A stretch of 64,000 bases of DNA from UBA1479 sp040216635 (GCA_040216635.1 JAVJOU010000029.1:310001-374000); one strand, 5' to 3'; positions 27,150 to 36,310 are shown, counted from the first letter of the stretch. A program made the numbers and translations. Notes: a model not told the origin generated them from the sequence alone.

Positions 27150-27986
27150 TCACTTCATCTTCATCACGGCGTTGCGCGCCCAGGCGGAAAGGAGTTCGGA
27201 AATCAGGACCAGGACAATGATCGACAGGATGATCGCCGCGACCCGTTCCGTTTCGATCTGCATGACGTTGCGTTTCAGGTACCAGCCCATGCCGCCGGCC
27301 CCGAAGAACCCGACCACGGTGGCGGCCCGGAAGGCCACGTCCCAGGTGTAAATGGCGATCCCGGTAAAGGCCACGCGGACCTGGGGGAACACGCCGAATA
27401 TCATGACCTGGAACAGATTGGCGCCCGTCGACCGCATGGCCTCGACCGGCCCCATGTCGATGGCTTCGACCTCTTCGGCGAACAGCTTGGCGGCGAAGCC
27501 CGCACTGAACAGGGTCAGCGCCAGCACCCCCGGCAACATGCCGAAACCCAGGATCGAGACGAACAGGATCGTCCAGATCGTTTCATGCACGGCCCGGCAG
27601 GACATGGAAAACATGCGCGCCACCGGATACACGAAAATCCTGGACGGCGTCATGTTATAGGCCGCGAACCAGGCCAGCGGGACTGTAATCAGCAGGCCGA
27701 ACAGGGCACCCAGATAGGCCATTTGGATGGTTTCGACCACATAGCCCATATAGTCCCGATCCATGATGTAGTCGATATCGGCCGGGTAGTAGCGGTCGGC
27801 GACGACTTCGCCCATGCGCCCGAACATGCCGAACAGCCGGTCGAGCGGAATGTTCAGGTATTCGATGCTGAACACGACCACGGCAAAGGCCGTGAACCAC
27901 CCGACGAAGCTGTACAGCGAATCGGGAAACTTGTAGCGCGACCAGGTGCGGACGGGCGTGTCGGCGGCGGCTGTTTTCATCGTCAT
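27150..27986 (-). CDS. phnE: phosphonate ABC transporter permease (second PhnE)
   Basis: 278 aa inner-membrane permease with about six hydrophobic segments. The EAA-like coupling loop reads EEVEAIDMGPVEAMRSTGANLFQVM, the PhnE signature, followed by FPQVRVAFTGIAIYTWDVAFRAATVVGFFGAGGMGW. It begins 9 nt after the other phnE gene and should form a heterodimer with it, driven by PhnC. Fits the family length of 260-290 aa. Confidence 0.92.
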   Translation of the reverse strand: MTMKTAAADTPVRTWSRYKFPDSLYSFVGWFTAFAVVVFSIEYLNIPLDRLFGMFGRMGEVVADRYYPADIDYIMDRDYMGYVVETIQMAYLGALFGLLITVPLAWFAAYNMTPSRIFVYPVARMFSMSCRAVHETIWTILFVSILGFGMLPGVLALTLFSAGFAAKLFAEEVEAIDMGPVEAMRSTGANLFQVMIFGVFPQVRVAFTGIAIYTWDVAFRAATVVGFFGAGGMGWYLKRNVMQIETERVAAIILSIIVLVLISELLSAWARNAVMKMK

Positions 27987-27995
27987 GGCGGCCCC

Positions 27996-28826
27996 CTAGA
28001 TCATGCGCCGGCGGATCATGTGAGAGATCGCCTCGCCCAGGAAAATGATGGCCAGAATGGCCAGGATCACGGAGGTCACGCCGTAGAAATTGAAGGTGTT
28101 CATCTGGCGGAAAAACACCAGCCCCAAACCGCCCGCGCCGACCAGGCCCAACACCGCCGACCGGCGGATGTTGATTTCCCATTCGAAGATCGCCGTACCG
28201 ACAATCTGCGGCAGGACCTGCGGCATGATGGCATAGAGCATGACCTGAAAGCCGTTGGCGCCGGTCGCGCGCATGGCTTCGACCGGGCCCGGGTCGATAT
28301 CCTCGATCGCTTCGGCCGACAGCTTTGCGATGAAGCCGATGGACCGCATGGCAATGGCGAACACGCCGGCCATGGCGCCCAGGCCGAACACGGCGACGAA
28401 GAACAAGGCCCAGACGATTTCATGGATCGACCGGCTGAGCGTCATCATCAGGCGTGCCAGGGGATAGGTGATCGGCGCGAAAGGCGTGATGTTCATGGCC
28501 CCGAACCAGGTCGCGGGCACGCACAGGATCACCCCCAGGGCCGTGCCCAGACAGGCGATCAACAAGGTCTCCAAGGTCGGCCCCAGCAGGTCCGGAAACA
28601 GGGAGAAATCGATCCCGGCGAACTGGCTTGCGGATTCCATGACCTCGCCCAAGCTGCCGATGCGTTCCCAATCCGTGTCCTGCACGACGGTGACGTCAAC
28701 GCTCCAGATCACCAGACCGAAAAGGGCAGCACCTATGATCGCCGTAGTGCGTTGGCGCCGGGTGCGGCGGGCGATGATCTCGTCCGTTCTTATATCCATG
28801 GTGCGGTATCCGATTGAATTGTCCAC
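27996..28826 (-). CDS. phnE: phosphonate ABC transporter permease (first PhnE)
   Basis: 276 aa from GTG 28826, which has GAGGAG 6 nt upstream. One N-terminal membrane segment (TTAIIGAALFGLVIW) and a core of about five more. The coupling loop EAIEDIDPGPVEAMRATGANGFQVM is close to that of the partner permease. C-terminal SAVLGLVGAGGLGLVFF is typical of PhnE. The gene starts 10 nt after phnC. Two distinct PhnE proteins are a known variant of phosphonate or phosphite importers. Confidence 0.92.
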   Translation of the reverse strand: MDNSIGYRTMDIRTDEIIARRTRRQRTTAIIGAALFGLVIWSVDVTVVQDTDWERIGSLGEVMESASQFAGIDFSLFPDLLGPTLETLLIACLGTALGVILCVPATWFGAMNITPFAPITYPLARLMMTLSRSIHEIVWALFFVAVFGLGAMAGVFAIAMRSIGFIAKLSAEAIEDIDPGPVEAMRATGANGFQVMLYAIMPQVLPQIVGTAIFEWEINIRRSAVLGLVGAGGLGLVFFRQMNTFNFYGVTSVILAILAIIFLGEAISHMIRRRMI

Positions 28827-28836
28827 GTCCCGCTCC

Positions 28837-29589
28837 TCACAACACTTCCATGGCGTAGATTTCGTCGAGCTTGGCCTCGTTCATCTGCTCGGTCGGGCCG
28901 GCAAACATGGTGATGCCGTCCTGCAGACCGATCATCTTGTTGCAGAATTCCATGGCCAATTTGACGTCGTGGATATTGCATAGGCACGGCACGCCGAGTT
29001 CCTGCGCCATTTCCTTGATCAAGGCCATGACCTCGCGCGAAATTTTCGGATCGAGCGCCGATGTCGGCTCATCCAGCAGCATCAGCTTGGGGTCCTGCAT
29101 CAGCGCACGGGCGATGCCGACGCGCTGGCGCTGGCCGCCGGACAGTTCGTCCGCACGCTTGTCCACATGATCGGACAAACCGACCCGATCCAGCAGATGC
29201 AGAGCGTGGTCGATGTCCTTGCGCGGGAACATGCGGAACAAGGTGCGGAAATTACCGGTATAGCCAAGCCGCCCGGCCAGCACGTTGTCCATCACGCTCA
29301 TGCGGTCGATCAAATTGAATTCCTGAAAGATCATGCCGATGTCGCGGCGGGCATAGCGCAGGTCCGAACTGGACAGCTTGGTCACTTCGCGGCCGTTGAA
29401 TTTGATCGAGCCCGATGTCGGATCAACAAGGCGGTTGATGCAGCGGATCAGGGTCGATTTTCCGGCACCGCTGGGGCCGATGATGGCGAAGAAGTCGTCA
29501 CCTTCGACGTCGAACGATATTCCCTTGAGGATCTCCGGGCCGCGGGCACTGTACCGTGCGCGCAGGTCTCTTACTTCCAAAACGGCCAT
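28837..29589 (-). CDS. phnC: phosphonate ABC transporter ATP-binding protein
   Basis: 250 aa ATPase. Walker A GPSGAGKST, Q-loop FQEFNLIDRMSVMDNVLAGR, ABC signature LSGGQRQRVGIARAL, Walker B LMLLDEPTSALDP and switch His in CNIHDVKLAMEF. The long Q-loop-adjacent segment GRLGYTGNFRTLFRMFP is a PhnC feature. Lies between phnD (128 nt upstream) and the two phnE genes. It powers uptake of phosphonate or a related oxyanion. Confidence 0.93.
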   Translation of the reverse strand: MAVLEVRDLRARYSARGPEILKGISFDVEGDDFFAIIGPSGAGKSTLIRCINRLVDPTSGSIKFNGREVTKLSSSDLRYARRDIGMIFQEFNLIDRMSVMDNVLAGRLGYTGNFRTLFRMFPRKDIDHALHLLDRVGLSDHVDKRADELSGGQRQRVGIARALMQDPKLMLLDEPTSALDPKISREVMALIKEMAQELGVPCLCNIHDVKLAMEFCNKMIGLQDGITMFAGPTEQMNEAKLDEIYAMEVL

Positions 29590-29716
29590 GACGTTTCATC
29601 CAGGTTTATGCGTTGGTTGAATTCACATTCCCGATCAATCGGGAAAATGAGCGGCGGCCGGCCCCACACAGGGAGTAACCGGCGAAAACCGACCGCCGCA
29701 GGAGGAGTCTGAGTCC

Positions 29717-30658
29717 CTACTTCTTCTTGCGGGCGTCCTTCGCGGCTTTCAGGTCACGGATGATATCGTAATCTTCCGATCCCATGGCCACGAACTTGTT
29801 CGACTTCACGTTGGCCAGGAACTTCTTGGCACCTTCTTCTTTATCCAGGCCCAGGAAGGTCTCGCGGATGTTTTTCTTGATATCCTCGCAAAGCTGCTTG
29901 CGATACACGAACGGGTCCTGCGGGATCGGCTTGGACTGCCACAGGATGTTGACGTCATCCAGTTTGGCTTCACCCTTGTTGACGATGTTGTCGAACCGGT
30001 GGGTCGCGACGAAGGCCGCATCGACCTTGCCCTTCACGACGGCGACGGACGACAGTTCGTGACTGCCCGTATAGGCGACCTTGCCGAAGAATTTGTCGAT
30101 GTCCATGCCGACAACCTTGGCGAACACGACGCGCGGCATCAGGTTGCCCGAGGTGCTGCCCGGATCGGTCAGACCGACCGTGGCACCCTTGAGAGATTCA
30201 ATGGTCGTGAACTTGGAGCCCTTCTTGGAAATCAAGGCCGCGCGGTAACCGGGGCCTTCTTCCTGCATATGGCCTTTTTTCTTCGCGTAGGTGGCAAAGA
30301 CCTCGACGTTGGCGTCCTTGCCGTTGGCGATCACATAGGTATAGGGGCCCAACACGGCGACATCGACGAACTTGCTGAGCAGCCCTTCGACCACCGAGGC
30401 ATAGGACGTCGGCATGAAGAACTGGATCTTCTTGCCGGTCATCTTAGCCATGCGGTCCGTGACTGGTTTGTAAAGCTGCAGTTCCGCGACCGTTTCCTCG
30501 GTCGGGATGATGGCGAAGGTCAGTTCATCGGGGTTCTCACATTCCGCCTTGGCGGCATTGATCCCCGTCACGGTGACGGCGGCGCTCAAAGCCAGGGCCG
30601 AGATCACTTTTCCTGCACGGCGCTTAACCGAAAGCCGCGCCCTTTTGTCGATGGTCAT
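29717..30658 (-). CDS. phnD: phosphonate ABC transporter substrate-binding protein
   Basis: 313 aa from ATG 30658, with AGAGGAG upstream (7 nt from GGAG); the open frame continues upstream but without signal-peptide character. A long Arg/Lys-rich signal peptide (about residues 1-34, ISALALSAAVTVTGINAAKA) sends it to the periplasm. PhnD features: LTFAIIPTEETVAELQLYKPV, FMPTSYASVVEGLLSKFVDVAVLGPYTYV and VGLTDPGSTSGNLMPRVVF (the DPGSTSG loop binds the phosphonate oxygens). It is the first gene of phnD-C-E-E-adh. The exact ligand (2-aminoethylphosphonate, alkylphosphonate or phosphite) is not decided by sequence. Confidence 0.93.
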   Translation of the reverse strand: MTIDKRARLSVKRRAGKVISALALSAAVTVTGINAAKAECENPDELTFAIIPTEETVAELQLYKPVTDRMAKMTGKKIQFFMPTSYASVVEGLLSKFVDVAVLGPYTYVIANGKDANVEVFATYAKKKGHMQEEGPGYRAALISKKGSKFTTIESLKGATVGLTDPGSTSGNLMPRVVFAKVVGMDIDKFFGKVAYTGSHELSSVAVVKGKVDAAFVATHRFDNIVNKGEAKLDDVNILWQSKPIPQDPFVYRKQLCEDIKKNIRETFLGLDKEEGAKKFLANVKSNKFVAMGSEDYDIIRDLKAAKDARKKK

Positions 30659-30976
30659 TGGATGTCTCCTCTTGACGTGTTGCACTCCCATGTCCGGCGT
30701 ATCGCGGCATTTGCGCCGCGCCGGCATGCCCCGCATCGATGGCGGTGTTTTTGTTGTTCTTGATATCGGAACCAAACCCGGTCCCTGGGGTGGCGGGGAA
30801 GTCACGTGCCTCAAGGACGGTCACCCGTTCGTCGAACGCTGAAGGTGAAATCCGATCCTGCATCGAGGCCCCCTTGCCTGTTGCGCCGATCTTTTAGCGA
30901 CCGGTCATATGCATGATCGATAAATTAAACCTATTGGGCAAATTCAAATATCGTATATAATCCATTTATAAATACG
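30659..30976. promoter_or_regulatory. divergent phnD/lysR control region
   Basis: 318-bp gap, GC-rich near phnD and AT-rich near lysR. On the plus strand, TTGGGC (30934-30939), a 16-bp spacer and a perfect TATAAT (30956-30961) make a good sigma70-like promoter for the LysR gene; transcription would start only about 8-10 nt before its ATG. An inverted repeat ATCGTAT (30950-30956) / ATACGAT (30972-30978) spans the -10 element and the start codon and is a candidate autoregulatory site. No clear promoter was found for phnD on the other strand. Confidence 0.55.
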
Positions 30977-31864
30977 ATGATATTTACACAGCTCAGATCC
31001 TTCCACGCTGTCGCCACCGAACGCGGGTTCACCGCCGCCTCGAAGGTACTGAACGTGGGCCAACCGACCCTGACCAGCCAGGTCAAGGCGCTGGAGGATA
31101 TGTTCAAGGTCGAACTGTTCCATCGCCGCGGCCGCGAAATCGAATTGACCGAGGCCGGCCATGACCTGCTGGGCGTGACCCGGCGGATCATGGACATGGA
31201 AGGCCAGGCCCGTGATCTGTTGAACGCCTATGGCGGGTTCCATACGGGCACGCTGCATGTGGGTGCGGTCGGCCCCTATCACGCGACCGAAATGCTAAGC
31301 GCCTTCAGCGAGACCTATCCGGGTATCCGCCTGGCCGTCACGGTCGGCAATTCAAGCGAAATGGTCGGCCGACTGCTCGACTATTCGGCCGATGTCGCCG
31401 TGCTGGCCCATGTCGAGGACGATCCCCGCATCTTCGCCATGCCCTACAGCCGCCATGACGTGGTGGTGTTCGCCCACAAGTCTCACCCCTTGACCAAGCG
31501 TAAAAGCATCCGCATCGAAGACTTGGAAGGCGAGCGCATGGTGCTGCGTGAAAGTGGGTCGACCACCCGCCGCGCCCTGGAAGGGGCCCTTGCCAACCAC
31601 GGCGTGACCATCAACCCGGTGATGGAAATCGGCAGCCGCGAAGCCGTCTGGCTGGCCGTGGCGCGGGGCATCGGCATCGGCGTGGTGTCCGACATCGAAT
31701 TCATCCCGCGCCCCGACCTGCGCACGATCCGCATCGAAAACGCCGATATCCACACCACGGCGCATGTGAACTGCCTGATGGAACGGCGGGATTCCCGTCT
31801 GGTCAGCGCGTTCTTCGACGTCGCGGCGGAAACCCGAAAACTGCGGCAGTCCGAACCGCTCTAA
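30977..31864 (+). CDS. LysR-family regulator of phosphonate genes
   Basis: 295 aa. The N-terminal winged helix reads LRSFHAVATERGFTAASKVLNVGQPTLTSQVKALED; the rest is a LysR substrate-binding domain. It most resembles the LysR group associated with 2-aminoethylphosphonate utilisation. Divergent from phnD, it is probably the pathway activator. The ATG at 30977 has no Shine-Dalgarno sequence, and the predicted transcription start lies only about ten bases upstream, so the message may be nearly leaderless. Its stop is only a few bases from the convergent MmgE/PrpD gene. Confidence 0.9.
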   Translation: MIFTQLRSFHAVATERGFTAASKVLNVGQPTLTSQVKALEDMFKVELFHRRGREIELTEAGHDLLGVTRRIMDMEGQARDLLNAYGGFHTGTLHVGAVGPYHATEMLSAFSETYPGIRLAVTVGNSSEMVGRLLDYSADVAVLAHVEDDPRIFAMPYSRHDVVVFAHKSHPLTKRKSIRIEDLEGERMVLRESGSTTRRALEGALANHGVTINPVMEIGSREAVWLAVARGIGIGVVSDIEFIPRPDLRTIRIENADIHTTAHVNCLMERRDSRLVSAFFDVAAETRKLRQSEPL

Positions 31865-31867
31865 CGG

Positions 31868-33244
31868 TCAGTGGGCGGCATCCATCAGGTCGGCGACCGT
31901 CTTGGCTTCGTCCAGGCCCAGAACCAATTGTTCCACCTTCGCGGTTTTTTCCGCGCCGATGATCGGCTCCGCCAGACGCCGGAACTTGGCGATCAGGCGC
32001 GCTTCCTGGGCTTCCAGGTCGTCGGCGGGCATGCCCACGTCGAAGAACTGCACCAGCGTGCGGCCGTCTGCCAGATCGATCACGATTTCCGCCGCATGAC
32101 GGTTGTCATGGACCTTGTCCTCGACCCCGACCTTGCGGCGCAGGTCGACCAGATCGGGACGTGCGGCGGTGGCTTCCGTATAGATTTCCCGGTCGCCCGT
32201 ATCCATGCCCGAAATCGCCATGGCGATGCAGTGGCGGATCGAGAACTTCACCTGCAGACCGGTTTCCGGTTCGGGAATGTCGCAGACCTTGCGGTGCCCT
32301 GCGTCGACGAAGGTACGCACGCCCGTCACCTCTTCCGCTTTAAAGGGATGGCTGGCCTGCAAGGCCCGGATCGCTTCGATCGACGAATGGGTCAGGTAAC
32401 AGGCCGCGTGGTATTTGAATAAATTCTCCTCGACCGCGAACGGCGCCGAGGCATCGGGGCGCACGGGCAGGCCGTGGAATTCCGTCGATTGGGTCGCACC
32501 GAACCCCTGTGCGCATTCCAGGGCATCCGCTCGGCTGGTGAACCCGCGGGCCGCCCAGCGCGCGGCCATCAGGCCGTTCATGGCGGACTTGCCCGCATGC
32601 AGCGGTTTGCACATAGTCCCGAACATGGATTTCAGGCCCGCCGCCTGGGTCGCGGCGATACCCAACGCCATGGCCGATTTGCCCCCGTCCAGGCCCAACA
32701 GGCGGGCACAACCCGCCGCCGCCCCGAAGGTGCCGACGGTCGCCGTCGCATGCCAACCGTGGTCGTAATGGGCTAGACCCATCATTTCGCCGATCAGACA
32801 TTCCGCTTCGTAGCCGACGATGAAGGCATCGACCACATCGCGCCCGGAAAGACCTTTCTGTTCGGCCAGCGCCAGAATGGCCGGCACCACCGGCACGGTC
32901 GGATGGCCGTGCAGGCGCTTGTTGACGTCGTCATAATCCAGCGCGTGAGAGGCCGCTCCATTGATCATGGCGGCACTGTTGGGGGTGACCGTTTCCGTCC
33001 GGCCGACCAGCTTGGCATTTCCCCCCTCGCCCGCATCGATCGCTTCCGCGGCCAGAATACCGACCAGCGGGTCCGTCGCCCCCGCCATGGTCACACCGAA
33101 CCAATCCAGAATGGCATGTTTGGCCCAGCGGCGCGGGCGGTCCGTGAAATCAGCGGACGGCACGCCGGCGATCCAATTGGCCAGATCCTGCGTGGGGGTT
33201 TCGGTTTGCGCGCCGCTTTGGGCGTTCTGATGTGTATCGGGCAT
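31868..33244 (-). CDS. MmgE/PrpD family protein
   Basis: 458 aa, full family length. Conserved segments: WAKHAILDWFGVTMAGATDPL near residue 42, NGAASHALDYDDVNKRLHGHPTVPV near 95-120 (active-site His/Asp region of 2-methylcitrate dehydratase), GWHATATVGTFGAAAG, KPLHAGKSAMNGLMAA and the C-terminal PrpD-like domain. Family members dehydrate 2-methylcitrate or act on cis-aconitate- or itaconate-like acids. No prpB or prpC is adjacent, so the methylcitrate cycle is not indicated. Gene lies beside the IclR regulator and the CoA-thioester operon and may feed or drain that pathway. Confidence 0.88.
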   Translation of the reverse strand: MPDTHQNAQSGAQTETPTQDLANWIAGVPSADFTDRPRRWAKHAILDWFGVTMAGATDPLVGILAAEAIDAGEGGNAKLVGRTETVTPNSAAMINGAASHALDYDDVNKRLHGHPTVPVVPAILALAEQKGLSGRDVVDAFIVGYEAECLIGEMMGLAHYDHGWHATATVGTFGAAAGCARLLGLDGGKSAMALGIAATQAAGLKSMFGTMCKPLHAGKSAMNGLMAARWAARGFTSRADALECAQGFGATQSTEFHGLPVRPDASAPFAVEENLFKYHAACYLTHSSIEAIRALQASHPFKAEEVTGVRTFVDAGHRKVCDIPEPETGLQVKFSIRHCIAMAISGMDTGDREIYTEATAARPDLVDLRRKVGVEDKVHDNRHAAEIVIDLADGRTLVQFFDVGMPADDLEAQEARLIAKFRRLAEPIIGAEKTAKVEQLVLGLDEAKTVADLMDAAH

Positions 33245-33290
33245 GATGTTCCTCCTGCGAATGTGCTGTCGTTGGTGTTTTGCCGGGCTC

Positions 33291-34136
33291 TTACATGGCC
33301 TCGGTCAAGGAATCGGAAATGCGCCGCGCCGTGTCCACGGCCAGCGGCACCAGTTTCTCCTGTACGGATTCAAGGCTCCATTGAGGGGCATAGCCGGGGA
33401 TATGCACGGCGGCGACGGCCCTGCCGTCCAGGCGAAGCACAGGGGCTGCGGTCGAGACGTTATGCATCTGCGACTGCCGATCGGACACATGGTAGCCAAG
33501 ACTCCGCGCTTCGGCCATCTGGGCCTTCAGAACGGCGACATCGGTCACGGTGTGCGGCGTGATCTTGCGCAACTCCGACGCGGCCAATACGGCATCGGCT
33601 TCGGCTTCCGGCATGTTGGCCAGGATCACCGTACCCGGCGCGGTGCAGAACGCGGGCACCCGGCGCCCGGCCAGCATGGTACCGTAGCTGGCCTTGGCCT
33701 GGGGGATGCGCACGGTATAGATCGCATCCGTGCCTTCCAGTTCGCACAGGTTGACGGTGGTGTCGTAAACCTTGGAGGCCTCGATCAAAATCGGCATGGC
33801 GATCTGCGCCAAACGGTGCGACACCATGAAGGTGTAATAGAAGTCGATCAGCGCAATGCCCGGGCGATAGCGCCGCGTACCCGGGTCTTTTTCCAGATAA
33901 CCGAGCGTCACCAGGGTTTCGGAAAACCGCTGCGCGGCGCTTTTATCCAGGCCCGACAGCTTGCAGATTTCCGTCAGCCCCAGATCGCGCTGACGCAGTT
34001 CCGTCTGCCCCCGGCGAAAGGCCTTGAGCACCTGGAAGCATTTGCCGACGGAAGCCACGAAGGGTTTGCCGCGCCGGTCGGCGGGGGCCTCCGCGCTCAG
34101 GTCCGGAAGGGCATCGTCATCGGAAAGTTCAAGCAT
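33291..34136 (-). CDS. IclR-family transcriptional regulator
   Basis: 281 aa. The N-terminal winged helix (VGKCFQVLKAFRRGQTELRQRDLGLTEICKLSGLDKSAAQRFSETL region, about residues 29-75) leads through GYLEKDPGTRRYRPG to the IclR effector domain (ALIDFYYTF to SDSLTEAM). IclR proteins bind small organic acids or their CoA-pathway intermediates. It diverges from the CoA-transferase operon, whose promoter carries repeats, and is 46 nt upstream of the MmgE/PrpD gene on the same strand. It likely controls both. Confidence 0.92.
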   Translation of the reverse strand: MLELSDDDALPDLSAEAPADRRGKPFVASVGKCFQVLKAFRRGQTELRQRDLGLTEICKLSGLDKSAAQRFSETLVTLGYLEKDPGTRRYRPGIALIDFYYTFMVSHRLAQIAMPILIEASKVYDTTVNLCELEGTDAIYTVRIPQAKASYGTMLAGRRVPAFCTAPGTVILANMPEAEADAVLAASELRKITPHTVTDVAVLKAQMAEARSLGYHVSDRQSQMHNVSTAAPVLRLDGRAVAAVHIPGYAPQWSLESVQEKLVPLAVDTARRISDSLTEAM

Positions 34137-34147
34137 TCGGGTCTCGC

Positions 34148-34195
34148 TTGACAGCCTGGAAACATTGCGTTGTAATCCTACATATAGAAACTTTG
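34148..34195 (+). promoter_or_regulatory. sigma70-like promoter with overlapping direct repeats
   Basis: TTGACA at 34148-34153, a 17-bp spacer and TGTAAT at 34171-34176 form a near-consensus promoter facing the CoA-transferase operon. Two direct repeats GAAACATTG (34159-34167) and GAAACTTTG (34187-34195), 28 bp apart, lie in the spacer and just past the likely start. Their position fits repression by the adjacent IclR protein. Confidence 0.6.
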
Positions 34196-34298
34196 TATCA
34201 CAATGCGATACTTAATCGCAAGCTCGATACACCGCAACACAGACAAATCAGGATGCACCGGCGCCCACCGGCGCCGGCAAGCAATCCGGGAGGACATC

Positions 34299-35486
34299 TT
34301 GGACGCACCCAACGCCGGGGCTTCGCAATGCCTGGCAGGAATTCGCGTGGTCGAACTGGGGTCGAGCGTGGCCGCCCCCTATGCAGCCTGGATTCTGGCC
34401 GCCATGGGCGCCGAGGTCATGAAGGTCGAACGTCCGGGCGCGGGGGACGACGCCCGCCAATGGGGCAAGATGTTCCCCGACGGCATCGGATCCTACTTTC
34501 ACGCCCTGAACCGCGACAAACAATCGGTCACCGTGGACATGAAGAACGAGGCCGAACGCGAATGGCTGCGGGACTACTGCACGACCAAGGCCGACGTGGT
34601 GATCCAGAACATGCGCCCCGGCACGGTCAAACGCCTGGGCCTGGACGCGGAAACGCTGCGTGCCGCCAATCCCAACCTGATCTATTGCAACCTGGGGGCG
34701 TTCGGCAATCACGGCCCGCTCAAGGACAAACCCGGATACGATCCCCTGATGCAGGCTTACGGCGGCCTGATGACCATCACCGGCGAGGAAGGCCGTCCGC
34801 CGATCCGCGTCGGCACCTCGATCATCGACATGGGCACCGGCATGTGGTGCGCCATCGGCATCCTGGGCGCATTGAAACGCCGCGGCGACACGGGCGAAGG
34901 CTGCACGGTCGATGCCTCGTTGTACGAAACCGCCGTCGGCTGGATGAACAACGCCGTCGCCTCGGCCGCGATCGACCCGAAAAATCCGCAGCGCGAAGGA
35001 TCAGGCGCGCGCGGCATGGCGCCCTATCAGGCTTACGAATGTTCGGACGGCTATCTGATCATCGCCGCCCCCAACGACAGCCTGTTCGAACGCCTGTCCA
35101 AGGTATTGGGCCATCCCGAATGGCCCACGGACCCGCGTTTCAATTCCAACCAGAACCGCTATGCCAACCTGGGTGAACTGAATGCGCTGATCGAACCCGT
35201 GGTCATCACCCGGACTCGCGCCGAATGGCAGGAAGCGCTGGACCAAGCCGGCATCCCGTCCGCCCCGGTTCAGCAGACCCTGGAAATGATGGCCGATCCA
35301 CAGACAGAGGCCCTGGGCATTCTGCAGACCGTGATCGGCGGCGGGCCCAAACTGGTCGGCCTGCCGCTCAGCTTCGACGGCACGCGCCCGCCGGTGCGGC
35401 AATCCGCCCCCGTGGTCGGACAGCACAACGAGATGCTGAAAATCAACCTGCCCGGCCAAACCAAGAAAGAAGGAACCAACGACTGA
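34299..35486 (+). CDS. class III (CaiB/BaiF) CoA-transferase
   Basis: 395 aa from TTG 34299, with GGGAGG about 5 nt upstream; the frame is open to 34203, but the extension is not family-like and this start gives the usual length. Key segments: GIRVVELGSSVAAPYAAWILAAMGAEVMKVE at the N-terminus, DVVIQNMRPGTVKRLGLD, and PIRVGTSIIDMGTGMWCAIGIL with the catalytic Asp in GTSIID. It moves CoA from a donor thioester to a carboxylic acid. First gene of a four-gene catabolic operon; its stop overlaps the next start (TGATG). Confidence 0.92.
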   Translation: MDAPNAGASQCLAGIRVVELGSSVAAPYAAWILAAMGAEVMKVERPGAGDDARQWGKMFPDGIGSYFHALNRDKQSVTVDMKNEAEREWLRDYCTTKADVVIQNMRPGTVKRLGLDAETLRAANPNLIYCNLGAFGNHGPLKDKPGYDPLMQAYGGLMTITGEEGRPPIRVGTSIIDMGTGMWCAIGILGALKRRGDTGEGCTVDASLYETAVGWMNNAVASAAIDPKNPQREGSGARGMAPYQAYECSDGYLIIAAPNDSLFERLSKVLGHPEWPTDPRFNSNQNRYANLGELNALIEPVVITRTRAEWQEALDQAGIPSAPVQQTLEMMADPQTEALGILQTVIGGGPKLVGLPLSFDGTRPPVRQSAPVVGQHNEMLKINLPGQTKKEGTND

Positions 35487-36280
35487 TGCGGATGGATTAC
35501 GAAACCTTCACCCTGGAACGCATCGACGATCACATCCTGGTCGTCATGATGGACCGGCCCGAAGTCAGAAACGCCAAGAACACCCAGATGGGCCTGGAGC
35601 AGAAGGAAATCTTCGAAGCCCTTTACCGCGATCCCGAGGACGTGCGCGTGGTGATCCTGACCGGACGCGGCGACAAGGCGTTCTGTGCCGGCGGCGACCT
35701 GAAGGAACGCAACGGCATGAGCGACCACGACTGGCAGGTCCAGCACCGCATCTTCGAACAGGCGGTGATCGCCTTTCGTATGTGCCCGGTGCCGGTCATC
35801 GCCGCGGTCAACGGAGCGGCCTTCGCCGGCGGCCTGGAAACGGTGCTGACCTGTGATTTCGCCTATGCCGCGACCCATGCCCGGTTCGCGCTGACCGAAG
35901 TCACCCTGGGCATCATGCCGGGCGCCATGGGCACGCAGAACCTGCCCCATGCCGTGGGCGAGCGCCGGGCCAAGGAAATCATTTTGACGGGCCGTCCGTT
36001 CGACGCCCAGGAAGCCCTGGAATGGGGTGTGGTCAACAAACTGTGCGAACCGGACAAGCTGATGGCGGAAACCATCGAGACGGCGAACCAGATCGCATCC
36101 AACGCCCCGCTGTCGATCCGCGCCGCCAAACGCTCGTTGGGCGTGGCCACGCAGGTCGATCGCATGTCGGGATTCCAGTTCGAACTCCAGGCCTACAACC
36201 GCCTGGTCGGCACCGACGACCGCATGGAAGGCGTTCGCGCCTTCAACGAAAAACGCAAACCCGTGTTCAAGGGCTCCTGA
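35486..36280 (+). CDS. enoyl-CoA hydratase/isomerase family protein
   Basis: 264 aa from ATG 35486, overlapping the CoA-transferase stop by one base. Crotonase-fold features: oxyanion-hole strand DKAFCAGGDLKER near residue 64, NGAAFAGGLETVLTCDFAYA with Glu118, and FALTEVTLGIMPGAMGTQNL with Glu138. Both catalytic glutamates are present, so hydratase activity is expected. It would hydrate the enoyl-CoA made by the acyl-CoA dehydrogenase encoded later in the operon. Confidence 0.92.
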   Translation: MRMDYETFTLERIDDHILVVMMDRPEVRNAKNTQMGLEQKEIFEALYRDPEDVRVVILTGRGDKAFCAGGDLKERNGMSDHDWQVQHRIFEQAVIAFRMCPVPVIAAVNGAAFAGGLETVLTCDFAYAATHARFALTEVTLGIMPGAMGTQNLPHAVGERRAKEIILTGRPFDAQEALEWGVVNKLCEPDKLMAETIETANQIASNAPLSIRAAKRSLGVATQVDRMSGFQFELQAYNRLVGTDDRMEGVRAFNEKRKPVFKGS

Positions 36281-36310
36281 AGCCAAGCGCATAAGGATAA
36301 GGAGATCATC

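Noticed and set aside
26688..28817. 709-aa open frame on the plus strand
   Set aside because: Antisense to the PhnE genes and the dehydrogenase; His/Gln/Asp-rich composition with no domain.
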